Shown here in pieces: positions 1 through 8,924 of a DNA stretch of 64,000 bases (position 1 is its first letter; each line of letters opens with the position of its first letter). A program made the translations under genes and the position numbers. This DNA is from JBCAXA01 sp038749025 (lineage in GTDB: Bacteria > Pseudomonadota > Gammaproteobacteria > Steroidobacterales > Woeseiaceae): the NCBI GenBank assembly GCA_038749025.1, contig JBCDIL010000018.1, positions 3,764 through 67,763 on the forward strand, given 5' to 3'. The notes under the pieces are model-generated. The model ran no database searches. It was not told the DNA's origin and was given only the letters and a program-made list of their open reading frames with translations.

Positions 1-1104
1 CACAGCGGAGAACCGACCACCCGGCGACGGTTCGTCGTCGGCCGTCAGAACGTCGTTGACGGTAGTCGGTGTTTGGGCCGGCCCGCTGAGCACGCCGATG
101 TTCGCTACATTCGGTTGCGTGTTATTGATGTAATTGTCGGTATCGATTGAAACAACGTTACCGCCCTCGCCCGTACCGGCGAACGGTCGTAGCAATGCCG
201 CGACGCCGCCCTCTGGGAGCTCGCGCGGTCCGAGGAAATGCACTTCGGCAGCGCCGGTGCCGGTATCGTGGCTTTCCGAGCCGTACAGCAATTCAACGCC
301 GGAGCCATCGGGATTCATCCGGTACAAATGGATGGCATTGTTGGGTCCCGCATGATCCCAACGGCTGTAAACGATGCGACCATCCGAGACAACAACTGGG
401 TCGTAGTCGTGACTTTGGTTGTAAGACAGCTGTTCGATATTTAGACCGTCAGCGTCCATGCGGTGTAGGACGAATGCCGGCTCGTTGCGGTCTTCATCGA
501 GCGCCGGGTATTGTGGCTTGCCCTCATCAAGCAAGATGGCGACGGAGCGGCGTTGCCGTGTCGATGAAAAAACAATCCGCCCGTCCGGCAAGAAATGCGG
601 CGCGATATCGTGGCCGGCTTCTGCGGTGATATTGGACGTGATAATTCGCCGCAACGTGTCCGTGGGAATGTCGTACTCCCAAATGTTCCACGTCGGCTGA
701 TCTTCCTCATCGGCACCTTCTATGAACTGCGCCCGCATCGCAAATAGAACTTTAGTCCCGTCGTTCGAAATATCGACGTCACGAATGTCACCAAGCCCTT
801 GGGTTACGGCTTCGGTGATATTGGTATCGGGTGTACTCGGCGACGCACGATCGCGCACAAACAACTCAGCGCCAACGTTAAAGCGCAGAACGTTGCGCAC
901 ATCGACTTGTAGCGCATCGCCATTGTCATCAACAGGAATCGGCCGGCGAACATAGGCGATCGGGAAGTCTATAACGACTGGGTCTTCCGTCTGTCCATCG
1001 CCAAGTCCGACGCCATCCTGGCCACCGCCACACGCTACGGCCGAAAGCGCAGCGGCGATAACAAGGCTCCAACGAGCCTTTCGGAATAGTCGGGGTGTAT
1101 TCAT
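1..1104 (-). CDS. PD40/HzsA-like beta-propeller lipoprotein (3' end outside window)
   Basis: An open frame runs leftwards from an ATG at 1104 to the window edge without a stop, so about 368 residues of a longer protein are visible. The N-terminus has a basic stretch, a hydrophobic core and a lipobox (SAVAC), indicating a lipoprotein. The body carries propeller-blade motifs of the WD40-like PD40/TolB kind: DVDISNDGTKVLFAM, PHFLPDGRIVFSSTR, PVVVSDGRIVYSRW and HLYRMNPDGSGVELLYG. The last style is typical of the middle domain of hydrazine synthase alpha subunit-like (HzsA-related) proteins, which in most bacteria have nothing to do with anammox. It is divergent from the cytochrome/LamG/DUF1501-like genes that begin at 2013 and probably belongs to the same module. 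Family assignment is from motif style; the substrate is unknown. Confidence 0.8.
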   Translation of the reverse strand, partial: MNTPRLFRKARWSLVIAAALSAVACGGGQDGVGLGDGQTEDPVVIDFPIAYVRRPIPVDDNGDALQVDVRNVLRFNVGAELFVRDRASPSTPDTNITEAVTQGLGDIRDVDISNDGTKVLFAMRAQFIEGADEEDQPTWNIWEYDIPTDTLRRIITSNITAEAGHDIAPHFLPDGRIVFSSTRQRRSVAILLDEGKPQYPALDEDRNEPAFVLHRMDADGLNIEQLSYNQSHDYDPVVVSDGRIVYSRWDHAGPNNAIHLYRMNPDGSGVELLYGSESHDTGTGAAEVHFLGPRELPEGGVAALLRPFAGTGEGGNVVSIDTDNYINNTQPNVANIGVLSGPAQTPTTVNDVLTADDEPSPGGRFSAV

Positions 1105-2012
1105 CTGTTTCATCCTCCGTCTTGCGTGACGCAGTCTCGTTCGGACCGAAACGCTCAAGGCGCCAGCAAGCCGGAAGCACACAGCGGTTCAAGTGCTGTG
1201 TGCGTCGCTCGCCATTCAACGTAATGCGATAGTCGTGATGCGATAGTCGCTACCGACCCCGCGGGAGTCTGTTAACGCGATCACAAAGCGCACAACGCAG
1301 GCCGTCGCCGCTTGGTCCGATGGGTTGTCGACAGAGCAAAGTATAGGAACGCTTAGCGCAACACGTAATGTCTCAAGAGCCCGACAAACCTAAGGTTTTC
1401 GCGTCTTCTTTCGGCAACGCTAGCCACTTGTTCCGCGACCACCCTATAAATACGGGCGTTTGGTGCGCTCAAGATTCAATCCGACCGGGTCATTCAACGT
1501 GGTCCTTGATGCACACAGACGTTGGCGGTTTTTGGAACCGGTAACCAGGTCACAGTTGATGGACCCTGACATTGTCGCATTGTCGGGATTTGGCGACAGG
1601 CGCAATCCTATTAAAAACAGCTACTTAGATAACCCGTACAGCGATTGTCGTAAATACACCGACATTGGCTTGACAAAATATGTTGCCAAAAAGCACCAAA
1701 GAAACGGACTTATCTCATTGTTTTTAATGATATTTCCAATGATACCGTGGTTTTTGGACAACGGTGGCACGGCGATTGCATCGTCCCTTGCGGTGATCGT
1801 CCGGTTTGGCAGAAGTCAGATTGCGACTGTCGGTTTATTGACCGTTCGCCGCAGCGTTTGTGATGACATTCACTGCAGGCACTGTGAGCTTGGTCAATAC
1901 TGAGTGAAGCAATTAAGGCTGTCAGCCTGACACACCGAAAGCCGCGGAGGGGCCGACTCCGGCGGTGATACGACGACACTCAATGCACGACTAATACAGT
2001 GGGAATTTGACG
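1105..2012. other. long divergent intergenic region
   Basis: About 900 bases separate the two divergent starts at 1104 and 2013. It contains a 12-base direct repeat (ATGCGATAGTCG at 1224 and 1238, period 14) and an AT-richer centre (about 1600-1760) with TTGACA at 1670, but no well-spaced -10 partner. A 147-codon open frame (1460-1903) exists, but it would start with TTG or GTG with no ribosome binding site and has no recognisable domain. I regard the region mainly as regulatory for the flanking module. Confidence 0.4.
1460..1903 (+). CDS. doubtful hypothetical ORF
   Basis: A 147-codon frame in the divergent intergenic region. Against it: TTG/GTG start without Shine-Dalgarno, no signal or domain, composition unlike the neighbours. 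For it: length and one hydrophobic stretch (LISLFLMIFPMIPWFL) that could be a membrane segment. Nothing recognisable; most likely chance. Confidence 0.15.
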   Translation: MVRSRFNPTGSFNVVLDAHRRWRFLEPVTRSQLMDPDIVALSGFGDRRNPIKNSYLDNPYSDCRKYTDIGLTKYVAKKHQRNGLISLFLMIFPMIPWFLDNGGTAIASSLAVIVRFGRSQIATVGLLTVRRSVCDDIHCRHCELGQY

Positions 2013-3170
2013 ATGACCCGTTTTAACCATCTGCACCGATTAGCGACGTTGTTGCTCGGGATTAGCCTGGTACTTAGCACCGCAAGCGCTGGACCACGCG
2101 AACAAGCCCGCCGCATGCACGATCGCTTAGCCGGCGTTCCACCGACGCCAGCCATTCTCGACCAAATGGCGGCTCTTTTGCCGGGCAATCCCGACGCCGC
2201 GGCAGACATTGCGATGAACAACCCAGCGTTCTACAGCGTTACGCTAAAGAACTTTGCATCGCCTTGGACAAATCGCGATCGCAACGTATTCGTTCCGTTG
2301 AACGACTACACGGCTACCGTGATCGGCATGATTCGGGATGACGTTCCGTTCAATCAGCTGTTATCGGCTGACATCGTGTACACCGGCGCTGGCAACCTCG
2401 GCCTACCGCCATACTCGATGACGAGCAACGATCACTACGCGCAGATGGAAGCGCAGAACATGGATCTGCAAGCGGCACTGGTGCAAACAACGCAGTCGGC
2501 CGTCACCGATTTACCGGCTAATGCGACGGCAGGTGTCGTCACAACGCGAGCGGCAGCAGAAGCGTTTTTCATCGCCGGCACTAACCGCGCGATGTTCCGT
2601 TTCACGATGCTCAATCACCTGTGCAACGACATGGAGCAGGTGCAGAACAACTCTTACCCACCGGATCGGATTCGCCAAGATGTATCGCGGAGCCCCGGTG
2701 GTGACTCACGCGTATTCCTGAACAACTGCGTTGGCTGCCACAGCGGTATGGACCCGTTAGCGCAAGCCTATGCGTATTACAACTTCGACATGGATGCCGG
2801 CCGAATCGTCTACGACAGCTCGGCACCGCACCCGAAGTATTTCAACAACGACGCGAACTTTGAGTTCGGCTTCGTCACACCCAACGATGAGTGGACAAAC
2901 TACTGGCGCCAAGGCCAAAACGCCATCCTCGGCTGGGATCAAGCACTGCCCGGCTCGGGCACGGGCGCGAAGTCGATGGGCCAAGAACTGGCAAACAGCG
3001 ATGCGTTTGCGCAATGCCAGGTCACCAAAGTTTTCCGAAACGTCTGCTTACGTGATCCGGTCGATGCGGCCGATCGCGCACAGATCGATTCAATGGTCGC
3101 AACCTTCCAAGGCAACTACCTGATGAAACCGGTATTTGCCTCGTCGGCTGCGCACTGCATGGGCCAGTGA
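2013..3170 (+). CDS. secreted c-type cytochrome-like protein
   Basis: I choose the ATG at 2013 (385 residues), two codons inside a possible TTG start, because GGGAA lies just upstream. The N-terminus is a Sec signal peptide (hydrophobic run ending near STASA). One haem c motif, CVGCH, lies about two thirds along and is followed by SGMDPLAQAYAYYNFD, the arrangement seen in planctomycete-type and DUF1588/DUF1592-like cytochrome proteins. The segment VPFNQLLSADIVYTG resembles the PSCyt2/DUF1549 motif. Additional cysteines near the C-terminus (QCQ, NVCL, AHCMG) may form disulfides. It is the first gene of a tight three-gene operon with the LamG lipoprotein and the DUF1501-like protein. Function unknown; a periplasmic electron carrier or redox-linked surface component is inference. 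Confidence 0.75.
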   Translation: MTRFNHLHRLATLLLGISLVLSTASAGPREQARRMHDRLAGVPPTPAILDQMAALLPGNPDAAADIAMNNPAFYSVTLKNFASPWTNRDRNVFVPLNDYTATVIGMIRDDVPFNQLLSADIVYTGAGNLGLPPYSMTSNDHYAQMEAQNMDLQAALVQTTQSAVTDLPANATAGVVTTRAAAEAFFIAGTNRAMFRFTMLNHLCNDMEQVQNNSYPPDRIRQDVSRSPGGDSRVFLNNCVGCHSGMDPLAQAYAYYNFDMDAGRIVYDSSAPHPKYFNNDANFEFGFVTPNDEWTNYWRQGQNAILGWDQALPGSGTGAKSMGQELANSDAFAQCQVTKVFRNVCLRDPVDAADRAQIDSMVATFQGNYLMKPVFASSAAHCMGQ

Positions 3171-3181
3171 GGGGCGGAACA

Positions 3182-5695
3182 ATGACGATTACATTTAAAC
3201 CTCTTGGCGCCCAGACCAAGGCACTCCTTCTAACGGCACTGTCAGCCGCCGTGCTGGCCGGTTGCGGCTCTGGCTCTGGCGCGGACGTCGTTGCAAACAA
3301 CAACCCAGCCAATAACCAAGGCGGCAACCAGGGTGTTGCCTACAACGGACCGGCACCGCAAACCGCCGATGTTCAGAACTTCAAGAACGAAGTCTGGGAC
3401 AACATCATCTTGGAAGCGACCTGCGGAAACTGCCATATCGAAGGGCAGCAAGCACCAACGTTCGCCCGCGGTGATGACATCAACATGGCGTATGCCGACT
3501 CAAACCCGTTGGTCGATCTTCTGTCGCCGCAAAACTCACGACTCGTGACGAAAGTCGGCAGCGGTCACAATTGCTGGCTCAGCAGCGATCAGGCTTGCGC
3601 GGACATCATGCAAACCTGGATCGAGAACTGGGCAGGCGGTAATGCAGCCGCGGGCGGCCGGGACATCGTTCTCGAAGCGCCGACTGCGATGACACCGGGC
3701 TCGAGCAAAAACTTCCCGGCCGATTCGGCAACATTCCAGGCAACGGTTTATCCCTTGCTAGAGCAGTATTGCCAAGAATGCCACTCATCCGGTTCGCAGG
3801 TTCAGCAATCGCCGTTCATGGCAGAACCGCCCGACGACATGGGCAGCGTTGCCGTCGCCTACGACGCGGTCAAGACGAAGATAAACCTAGATGCGCCAGA
3901 ATTGTCGCGCCTGGTCATTCGCTTGAGCGAAGAGTTCCACAACTGCTGGAGCGACTGCCAAAGCGATGCGGCGCAAATGCTGAGTGCCATTAACGCGTTC
4001 GCTAACCCCATCCAACCGGATCAGGTTAACCCTGCGTTGGTCTTCTCAGATGCGCTCACTATTTTCGATGGCACAATCGCCTCGGGTGGCAACCGTCACG
4101 AGACCGACCAAATCGCGCTGTATGAGTTTAAAGAGGGCTCCGGCACGACAGCATTCGACACAAGCGGTGTTACGCCGGCGCTGGACCTAACCTTGTCAGG
4201 TGATGTGGTCTGGGTCGGTGGCTGGGGTATCCAGATCAATAACGGCAAGGCGCAAGGCTCCACCGCCGATAGCGCGAAGCTGCACCAATTGATCACGGCC
4301 ACCGGCGAGTACTCGGTCGAAGCGTGGGTCGCACCGGCTAACGTCGTGCAAGAAAATGCACGGATCGTCAGCTACTCAGCCGGCCCGTTCTCGCGCAACT
4401 TCACGCTCGGTCAGACGATGTACGACTACGACTTCTTTAACCGTAGCGAGAATACCGATGGCAATGGCGATCCCGCGCTATCGACACCGTCGGCAGAGGA
4501 AGTTCTGCAGGCCACACTGCAACACGTTGTCGCCACGTACGACCCGGTCAACGGCCGGCGTATTTACGTGAACGGTGAGTTGCGTGCGGGTGCGGATGAG
4601 GCCAACGCCGGCAGTATCGCCGACTGGGACAACACGTTTGCGTTTGTTGTCGGCAACGAAGTGTCGAGCGACGGCTTGTTCCAAGGCGTACTGCGGATGG
4701 TGGCGGTCCACAACCGTGCATTGACCGAATCGCAAATTCGCCAGAATCTCGAAGTCGGTGTCGGCGAGAAGTTCTTCTTGTTGTTTGGCATCAGCCACCT
4801 TGTGGACGTGCCGCAGGCGTATATCGTCATTGAGGTGAGCCAGTTCGACAGCTATGCGTACCTGTTCAACAAGCCGTTCTTTATCTCGCTGCAAGACAAC
4901 ATCACGGTGGGCAACATCCCGCTGCAGGGCATGCGAATCGGTATCAACGGCTCGGAAGCCAAGGTTGGGCAAGCGTGGGCGAATCTGTCGACGACCCTGA
5001 CCGACGCCACCTATAACCCGGCGTCTGGACAGAGCCTGTCGACCGTCGGCACGACCATCGGTCTGCAGAAAGGGCCGGACGCGGATGAGTTCTTCCTAAC
5101 GTTCGATCAGCTCGGTAACAACAGCTTCGTTCGCACGATCGACCCACCGGTCGTGGTTGCCGCTAGCGATGGCGTACCGACTGCTGACATCGGCGTGCGG
5201 ACGTTCGATGAGATCGCAGCAACGATGTCAGTCGTGACGGGTACCGATCCGCAAGACGCCAACATTCTGGCGACTTACCAAGGCGTTCGTGAATCCTTAC
5301 CGGCCGTCGATGGTCTGAACGCATTCCTATCGTCGCATCAGGTTGTTATCGCGTCCTTAGCGATCACGTACTGCGATGCGTTGGTCGAAGATACGGGTCT
5401 GCGGGCGACGTATTTCGCGGGCTTCAACTTCGGTGCTTCGCCAGCAGTGGCCTTTTCCGGCGGCGGTCGCGACATTGTTATCGATTCGTTGGTCGGCAAT
5501 GCAGTCGGCAACGGCATCGGTACACAACCGGACTACGTAACGTTATCGAACGAACTCGGTTATGCCACCGACAATGGCAACCGTCCCAATAACTTGATCG
5601 ACCGGTTAATCAATGGCGGTAACGCCGATACGCCGGGCATCGTCAAAGGCGTTTGTGCTGCGGTAGTTGGCAGTGCAGCGACGCTGGTTCAGTAA
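3182..5695 (+). CDS. LamG-domain lipoprotein with two CXXCH motifs
   Basis: The ATG at 3182 is preceded by a strong GAGGGGCGGA ribosome site, so it is preferred to the GTG at 3167 that overlaps the previous stop. The 837-residue product has a lipobox (VLAGC, Cys28) followed by an N/G/Q-rich linker. Two haem c motifs are visible, CGNCH (Cys81) and CQECH (Cys197), each followed by a HNCW segment with a further cysteine, which suggests a duplicated cytochrome-like domain. Residues about 300-500 form a LamG/concanavalin-like jelly-roll (IALYEFKEGSGTTAFDTSG, YSVEAWVAP, HVVATYDPVNGRRIYVNGE). The remaining 330 residues are not recognised. It is probably anchored in the outer membrane. It sits between the cytochrome gene and the DUF1501-like gene, 11 bases after the former stop. 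The haem domain plus lectin-like fold suggests binding of a surface ligand or polymer, but that is inference. Confidence 0.8.
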   Translation: MTITFKPLGAQTKALLLTALSAAVLAGCGSGSGADVVANNNPANNQGGNQGVAYNGPAPQTADVQNFKNEVWDNIILEATCGNCHIEGQQAPTFARGDDINMAYADSNPLVDLLSPQNSRLVTKVGSGHNCWLSSDQACADIMQTWIENWAGGNAAAGGRDIVLEAPTAMTPGSSKNFPADSATFQATVYPLLEQYCQECHSSGSQVQQSPFMAEPPDDMGSVAVAYDAVKTKINLDAPELSRLVIRLSEEFHNCWSDCQSDAAQMLSAINAFANPIQPDQVNPALVFSDALTIFDGTIASGGNRHETDQIALYEFKEGSGTTAFDTSGVTPALDLTLSGDVVWVGGWGIQINNGKAQGSTADSAKLHQLITATGEYSVEAWVAPANVVQENARIVSYSAGPFSRNFTLGQTMYDYDFFNRSENTDGNGDPALSTPSAEEVLQATLQHVVATYDPVNGRRIYVNGELRAGADEANAGSIADWDNTFAFVVGNEVSSDGLFQGVLRMVAVHNRALTESQIRQNLEVGVGEKFFLLFGISHLVDVPQAYIVIEVSQFDSYAYLFNKPFFISLQDNITVGNIPLQGMRIGINGSEAKVGQAWANLSTTLTDATYNPASGQSLSTVGTTIGLQKGPDADEFFLTFDQLGNNSFVRTIDPPVVVAASDGVPTADIGVRTFDEIAATMSVVTGTDPQDANILATYQGVRESLPAVDGLNAFLSSHQVVIASLAITYCDALVEDTGLRATYFAGFNFGASPAVAFSGGGRDIVIDSLVGNAVGNGIGTQPDYVTLSNELGYATDNGNRPNNLIDRLINGGNADTPGIVKGVCAAVVGSAATLVQ

Positions 5696-5706
5696 GAGGC
5701 ATCATC

Positions 5707-7320
5707 ATGGCAAAGAAACGTCGCAACTTTGACGACCCGCAATACCACGCGGATCACCCAGTACCGATTACCCGTCGTGCCCTAGTTGCACAAGGGTTTA
5801 TGACCGGTACTGTCACGGCACTATCCGGTGGGGTTCTCAGTCTGTTCACCAGCCCGCGCGACGCGCTAGCTGCGCTGTCGAACGATCTCGCAGATCCAGC
5901 CTTGCAAAATGCCTGCGGCATTGCGCCGGGCGCTGGCAAGATCCCGTTCATCTGCTTCGATTTGGCCGGTGGCGCCAACATCGCCGGGTCAAACGTTTTG
6001 ATCGGTAAGGAAGGCGGTCAGCTCGATTTCCTGTCGACCGAAGGCTACAGCCGGCAGGGCTTACCCGGTGACATGGTACCGGGCGCAATCGACCCACTGA
6101 CCAACGCCGATCACGTCGACATTGGCATGGGCCTGGCGTATCACACGGACAGCCCCTTCCAGCGCGGTATGCGTGGTTCGATCCGGACGCCGGGCATTGA
6201 GGCGAACATCAACGGAGCCGTTATCCCAGCGCGGTCTGAAAACGACACGAGCAATAACCCGCATAACCCGATGTACGCTATTCAACGTACCGGTGCTGAT
6301 GGCGAGATTCTCGGTCTGATCGGTACGGAAAACTCGGACTCGGGCGGCAACTCGATGGCGCCCGCGATGCTGATCAACCCAGAATTCCGGCCGACGAAAA
6401 TCGACCGTCCTAGTGACGTAACCGGTCTCGTCGATACCGGCCAGCTTGTGGGCATCCTGGGTCCAGACGACGCAACCGCGGTCATGGAGTCAATCTACCG
6501 ACTCAGTGACGCGAAGATGGATAACGTCAATACGCAGCTCACCAACGACGCGATCGTCAAAGATCTCGTTAAGTGCGGTTACCTGAAAGCGGCTGATGTC
6601 GCTGATCGCTTCGGCGGCGTACCGTTGGATCCGCTACTCGACCCGCTAATCGTCGGTGGACCGAATGCGCCGTTCACGGCCGCGGAAGTGGAAGGCAACG
6701 GCCGCGACGCTCGCGAGTTCCGCAAGACCGCATCGGTTATGAAGCTCGTTATCGACGGTTATGCCGGCGCGGGTTGTGTCGAGATGGGCGGTTACGATTA
6801 CCACGGCGGCGCACGCGCTGAAGGCGAAGTGAAAGACGAACGCGCCGGTCGCTGCATGGGCGCTTGCTTACAATATGCCGCCAACCGCGGTGTGCCGTTG
6901 ATGATGTACGTCTTCTCAGACGGCTCGTTGTCATCGAATGGCACCATCGACAACTCCGTCGAAGGCCGTGGTAAGGGTGAATGGTCGAGCGACAACCAGT
7001 CGACGGCGGGTTCGTTCTTCATGGTCTATAACCCGACCCGAAGACCGACGTTGTTCTCCGGCGATTCGCTGCCGCCAGAGCGTCACCAACAGATTGGCTA
7101 TATGCGTGACAACGGCTCGGTGGAAACCGGTTCGACGCCAGCGGCGAACAACGTCAACCTTCTGGTCGAAACGGTCGCGCTGAACTACATGGCACTGCAC
7201 GGTGAACAAGGTCAGTTCGACGCAATCTTCCCGGGCAACGGTCTTAACGGTACCGCGCTAAAAGACAGCTTGACGGCGTTCGACCCCATCGTGAACGGCA
7301 CGATTACGAACCCGACCTAA
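5707..7320 (+). CDS. Tat-exported DUF1501-like protein
   Basis: The start at ATG 5707 follows AAGAGG immediately after the LamG gene stop; 537 residues. Near the N-terminus TRRALVAQGF followed by a hydrophobic stretch looks like a twin-arginine signal, which is usual for DUF1501 proteins. Motifs of that family are visible in degenerate form: FICFDLAGGANIAGSN near the start of the mature protein and GGYDYHGGARAEGEVKDERAGRCMGACLQYA in the second half, followed by MMYVFSDGSL. DUF1501 proteins have an alkaline phosphatase/sulfatase-like fold, but activity has seldom been shown. Last gene of the operon, followed by a terminator. The pairing with cytochrome-like partners mirrors the DUF1501/DUF1549-DUF1553 pairs of Planctomycetes. 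The family call is moderate; the role is unknown. Confidence 0.7.
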   Translation: MAKKRRNFDDPQYHADHPVPITRRALVAQGFMTGTVTALSGGVLSLFTSPRDALAALSNDLADPALQNACGIAPGAGKIPFICFDLAGGANIAGSNVLIGKEGGQLDFLSTEGYSRQGLPGDMVPGAIDPLTNADHVDIGMGLAYHTDSPFQRGMRGSIRTPGIEANINGAVIPARSENDTSNNPHNPMYAIQRTGADGEILGLIGTENSDSGGNSMAPAMLINPEFRPTKIDRPSDVTGLVDTGQLVGILGPDDATAVMESIYRLSDAKMDNVNTQLTNDAIVKDLVKCGYLKAADVADRFGGVPLDPLLDPLIVGGPNAPFTAAEVEGNGRDAREFRKTASVMKLVIDGYAGAGCVEMGGYDYHGGARAEGEVKDERAGRCMGACLQYAANRGVPLMMYVFSDGSLSSNGTIDNSVEGRGKGEWSSDNQSTAGSFFMVYNPTRRPTLFSGDSLPPERHQQIGYMRDNGSVETGSTPAANNVNLLVETVALNYMALHGEQGQFDAIFPGNGLNGTALKDSLTAFDPIVNGTITNPT

Positions 7321-7347
7321 TACAACTTTTCCTGGTCCTTTGTTGAT

Positions 7348-7373
7348 GGCCCGCCTCGTGCGGGCCTTTTTTT
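7348..7373 (+). terminator. Rho-independent terminator after the DUF1501-like gene
   Basis: Perfect 7-bp stem GGCCCGC / GCGGGCC with a CTCGT loop, followed by seven T residues (7367-7373). It lies 28 bases after the stop at 7320 and closes the three-gene operon. Confidence 0.9.
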
Positions 7374-7442
7374 GACCACTCGCCGTCGCCGCCGACACCC
7401 TCGTACATCGCCACCACGAGACAGAATCGGTAAGCTCCCGCC

Positions 7443-8819
7443 ATGGATCCGCTTGCCGAGGCATTGACCGCCATCCTCGCCTGCCCGCGTAGCGATGGCA
7501 CTGTTGAGGTTAGCGACGGCGCGCTATTTTGCGCGGCTTCGAACACCCGTTACCCGATAATTGACGGCGTGCCATGGTTGTTCGCAGAGCCGGACATCGC
7601 ACTGGCCGAATGGCGACATCGTTTTCGCCACGCAGATGCGATGCTCGCCAGTGAAATCAGCGCGCTCACTAGCGCGCGCGATAACGACGGGATCAGCGCA
7701 CTGACCACGCAGCGACTCGATGCGTTGCGGGCCGGCAAAGCAATGCAGCGCGCCTCGATCGCCGACATACTCGCGCCCTTAGCGACCGGCGCATCGGCCG
7801 ACCTGCGCGCCACTTACCTAGCGCTCCGCACACGGCTACCACCAGACCAAGGACTGAATACCTACACGCCAAACATCGTCCGTGACTGGGCCGACTGGGG
7901 CAGTGCCGAGAACGCTGCGTCATTGCAAATGATCACCGATGTCCTCGACGGCGTGAGCCCCGCGAAGGTGTTGGTCTTGGGGGCCGGCGCCGGGCGCCTG
8001 GCTCACGACATCAACGTTGCACTCGCACCGACGCTCTGTGTGGCACTTGACTTCAATCCGCTACTGATGCTGCTGGCCGCGCGACTCGGGTCTGGCGCCA
8101 GCCAAACCTTTGTCGAGTTTCCGCTGGCCCCAAAAACCTTGGCTGACCACGCGATCACACATGAACTGAAAGCGCCGACGACGCCGGCGACACCGACTTA
8201 CTGGGTGCTCGGCGATGCACTGCGCGCGCCGTTTCAGGCGGGTACTTTCGATCTCGTCGTCACCCCGTGGCTCACCGATATCATCGCCGAACCACCGGCG
8301 GCGTTCGCGCCGCGTATCAATCGCTTGCTGACCGACGGCGGTCGATGGGTGAACTTTGGATCGATCGCGTTTCGCGATCCCGACCCCACACTGGCGATCG
8401 GCCGAGAAGAGCTGTCCGAGCAGATCGAGTCCGCCGGGTTTCGGCTAGACGGTGACCTTGAGCGCGACCTGCCGTACCTCGCGTCACCGGCAAGCCGTCA
8501 TCGACGCACAGAAACCGTTGCAGCACTGCGTTTTTCGAAAACGGCGCCGGTCCAAGTAGTACCGCGCTGGCGCGCCTTGCCCGACTGGATTGTAATTGGC
8601 AAATCGCCGGTGCCGGCGAGCGATGAATTCCTGCAACAAGCGGCGGCCACCCGGATTCACGCCTTTATCATGGCATTGATCGATGGTCGTCGGTCCCTCA
8701 AAGAGATGGCATCGATCATGGAACAACGCCAGCTGATGCCGGCCGCCGATGCTGAAGAAGCCATTCGCGGTTTTCTGATCAAGATGTACGACGACGCCCG
8801 TCGCTACGCCGGGTTCTGA
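7443..8819 (+). CDS. Trm112-like / SAM-dependent methyltransferase protein
   Basis: 458 residues. The N-terminal 50 residues resemble a Trm112-like small domain (ILACPRSDGTVEV then YPIIDGVPWLF). A Rossmann methyltransferase core follows, with the SAM-binding glycine motif VLVLGAGAGRLAHDI near residue 180, an acidic strand end (CVALDFNPLLMLLAARLG), YWVLGDALRAPFQAGTFDLVVTPW, and a late strand GGRWVNFGSIAF. The order recalls the N2227/carnosine N-methyltransferase-like family. The C-terminal 70 residues (LIDGRRSLKEMASIMEQRQLM) look like a small PqqD-type winged helix. It lies alone between a terminator and the dehalogenase gene. The substrate cannot be read from sequence. Confidence 0.7.
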   Translation: MDPLAEALTAILACPRSDGTVEVSDGALFCAASNTRYPIIDGVPWLFAEPDIALAEWRHRFRHADAMLASEISALTSARDNDGISALTTQRLDALRAGKAMQRASIADILAPLATGASADLRATYLALRTRLPPDQGLNTYTPNIVRDWADWGSAENAASLQMITDVLDGVSPAKVLVLGAGAGRLAHDINVALAPTLCVALDFNPLLMLLAARLGSGASQTFVEFPLAPKTLADHAITHELKAPTTPATPTYWVLGDALRAPFQAGTFDLVVTPWLTDIIAEPPAAFAPRINRLLTDGGRWVNFGSIAFRDPDPTLAIGREELSEQIESAGFRLDGDLERDLPYLASPASRHRRTETVAALRFSKTAPVQVVPRWRALPDWIVIGKSPVPASDEFLQQAAATRIHAFIMALIDGRRSLKEMASIMEQRQLMPAADAEEAIRGFLIKMYDDARRYAGF

Positions 8820-8924
8820 CCTACTCGGCGTGCACGCCCACGAGAAGGCACCAACGCACTGCATGATTTTTGCCGGTAGTATCGGGTTTGAGTTAACAAA
8901 GGCGACGCTGGGCTGTTCGATTCT

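Noticed and set aside
1..1104. True anammox hydrazine synthase
   Set aside because: Only the propeller blades resemble HzsA; no haem motif is visible in the part seen and the organism looks like an ordinary gammaproteobacterium.
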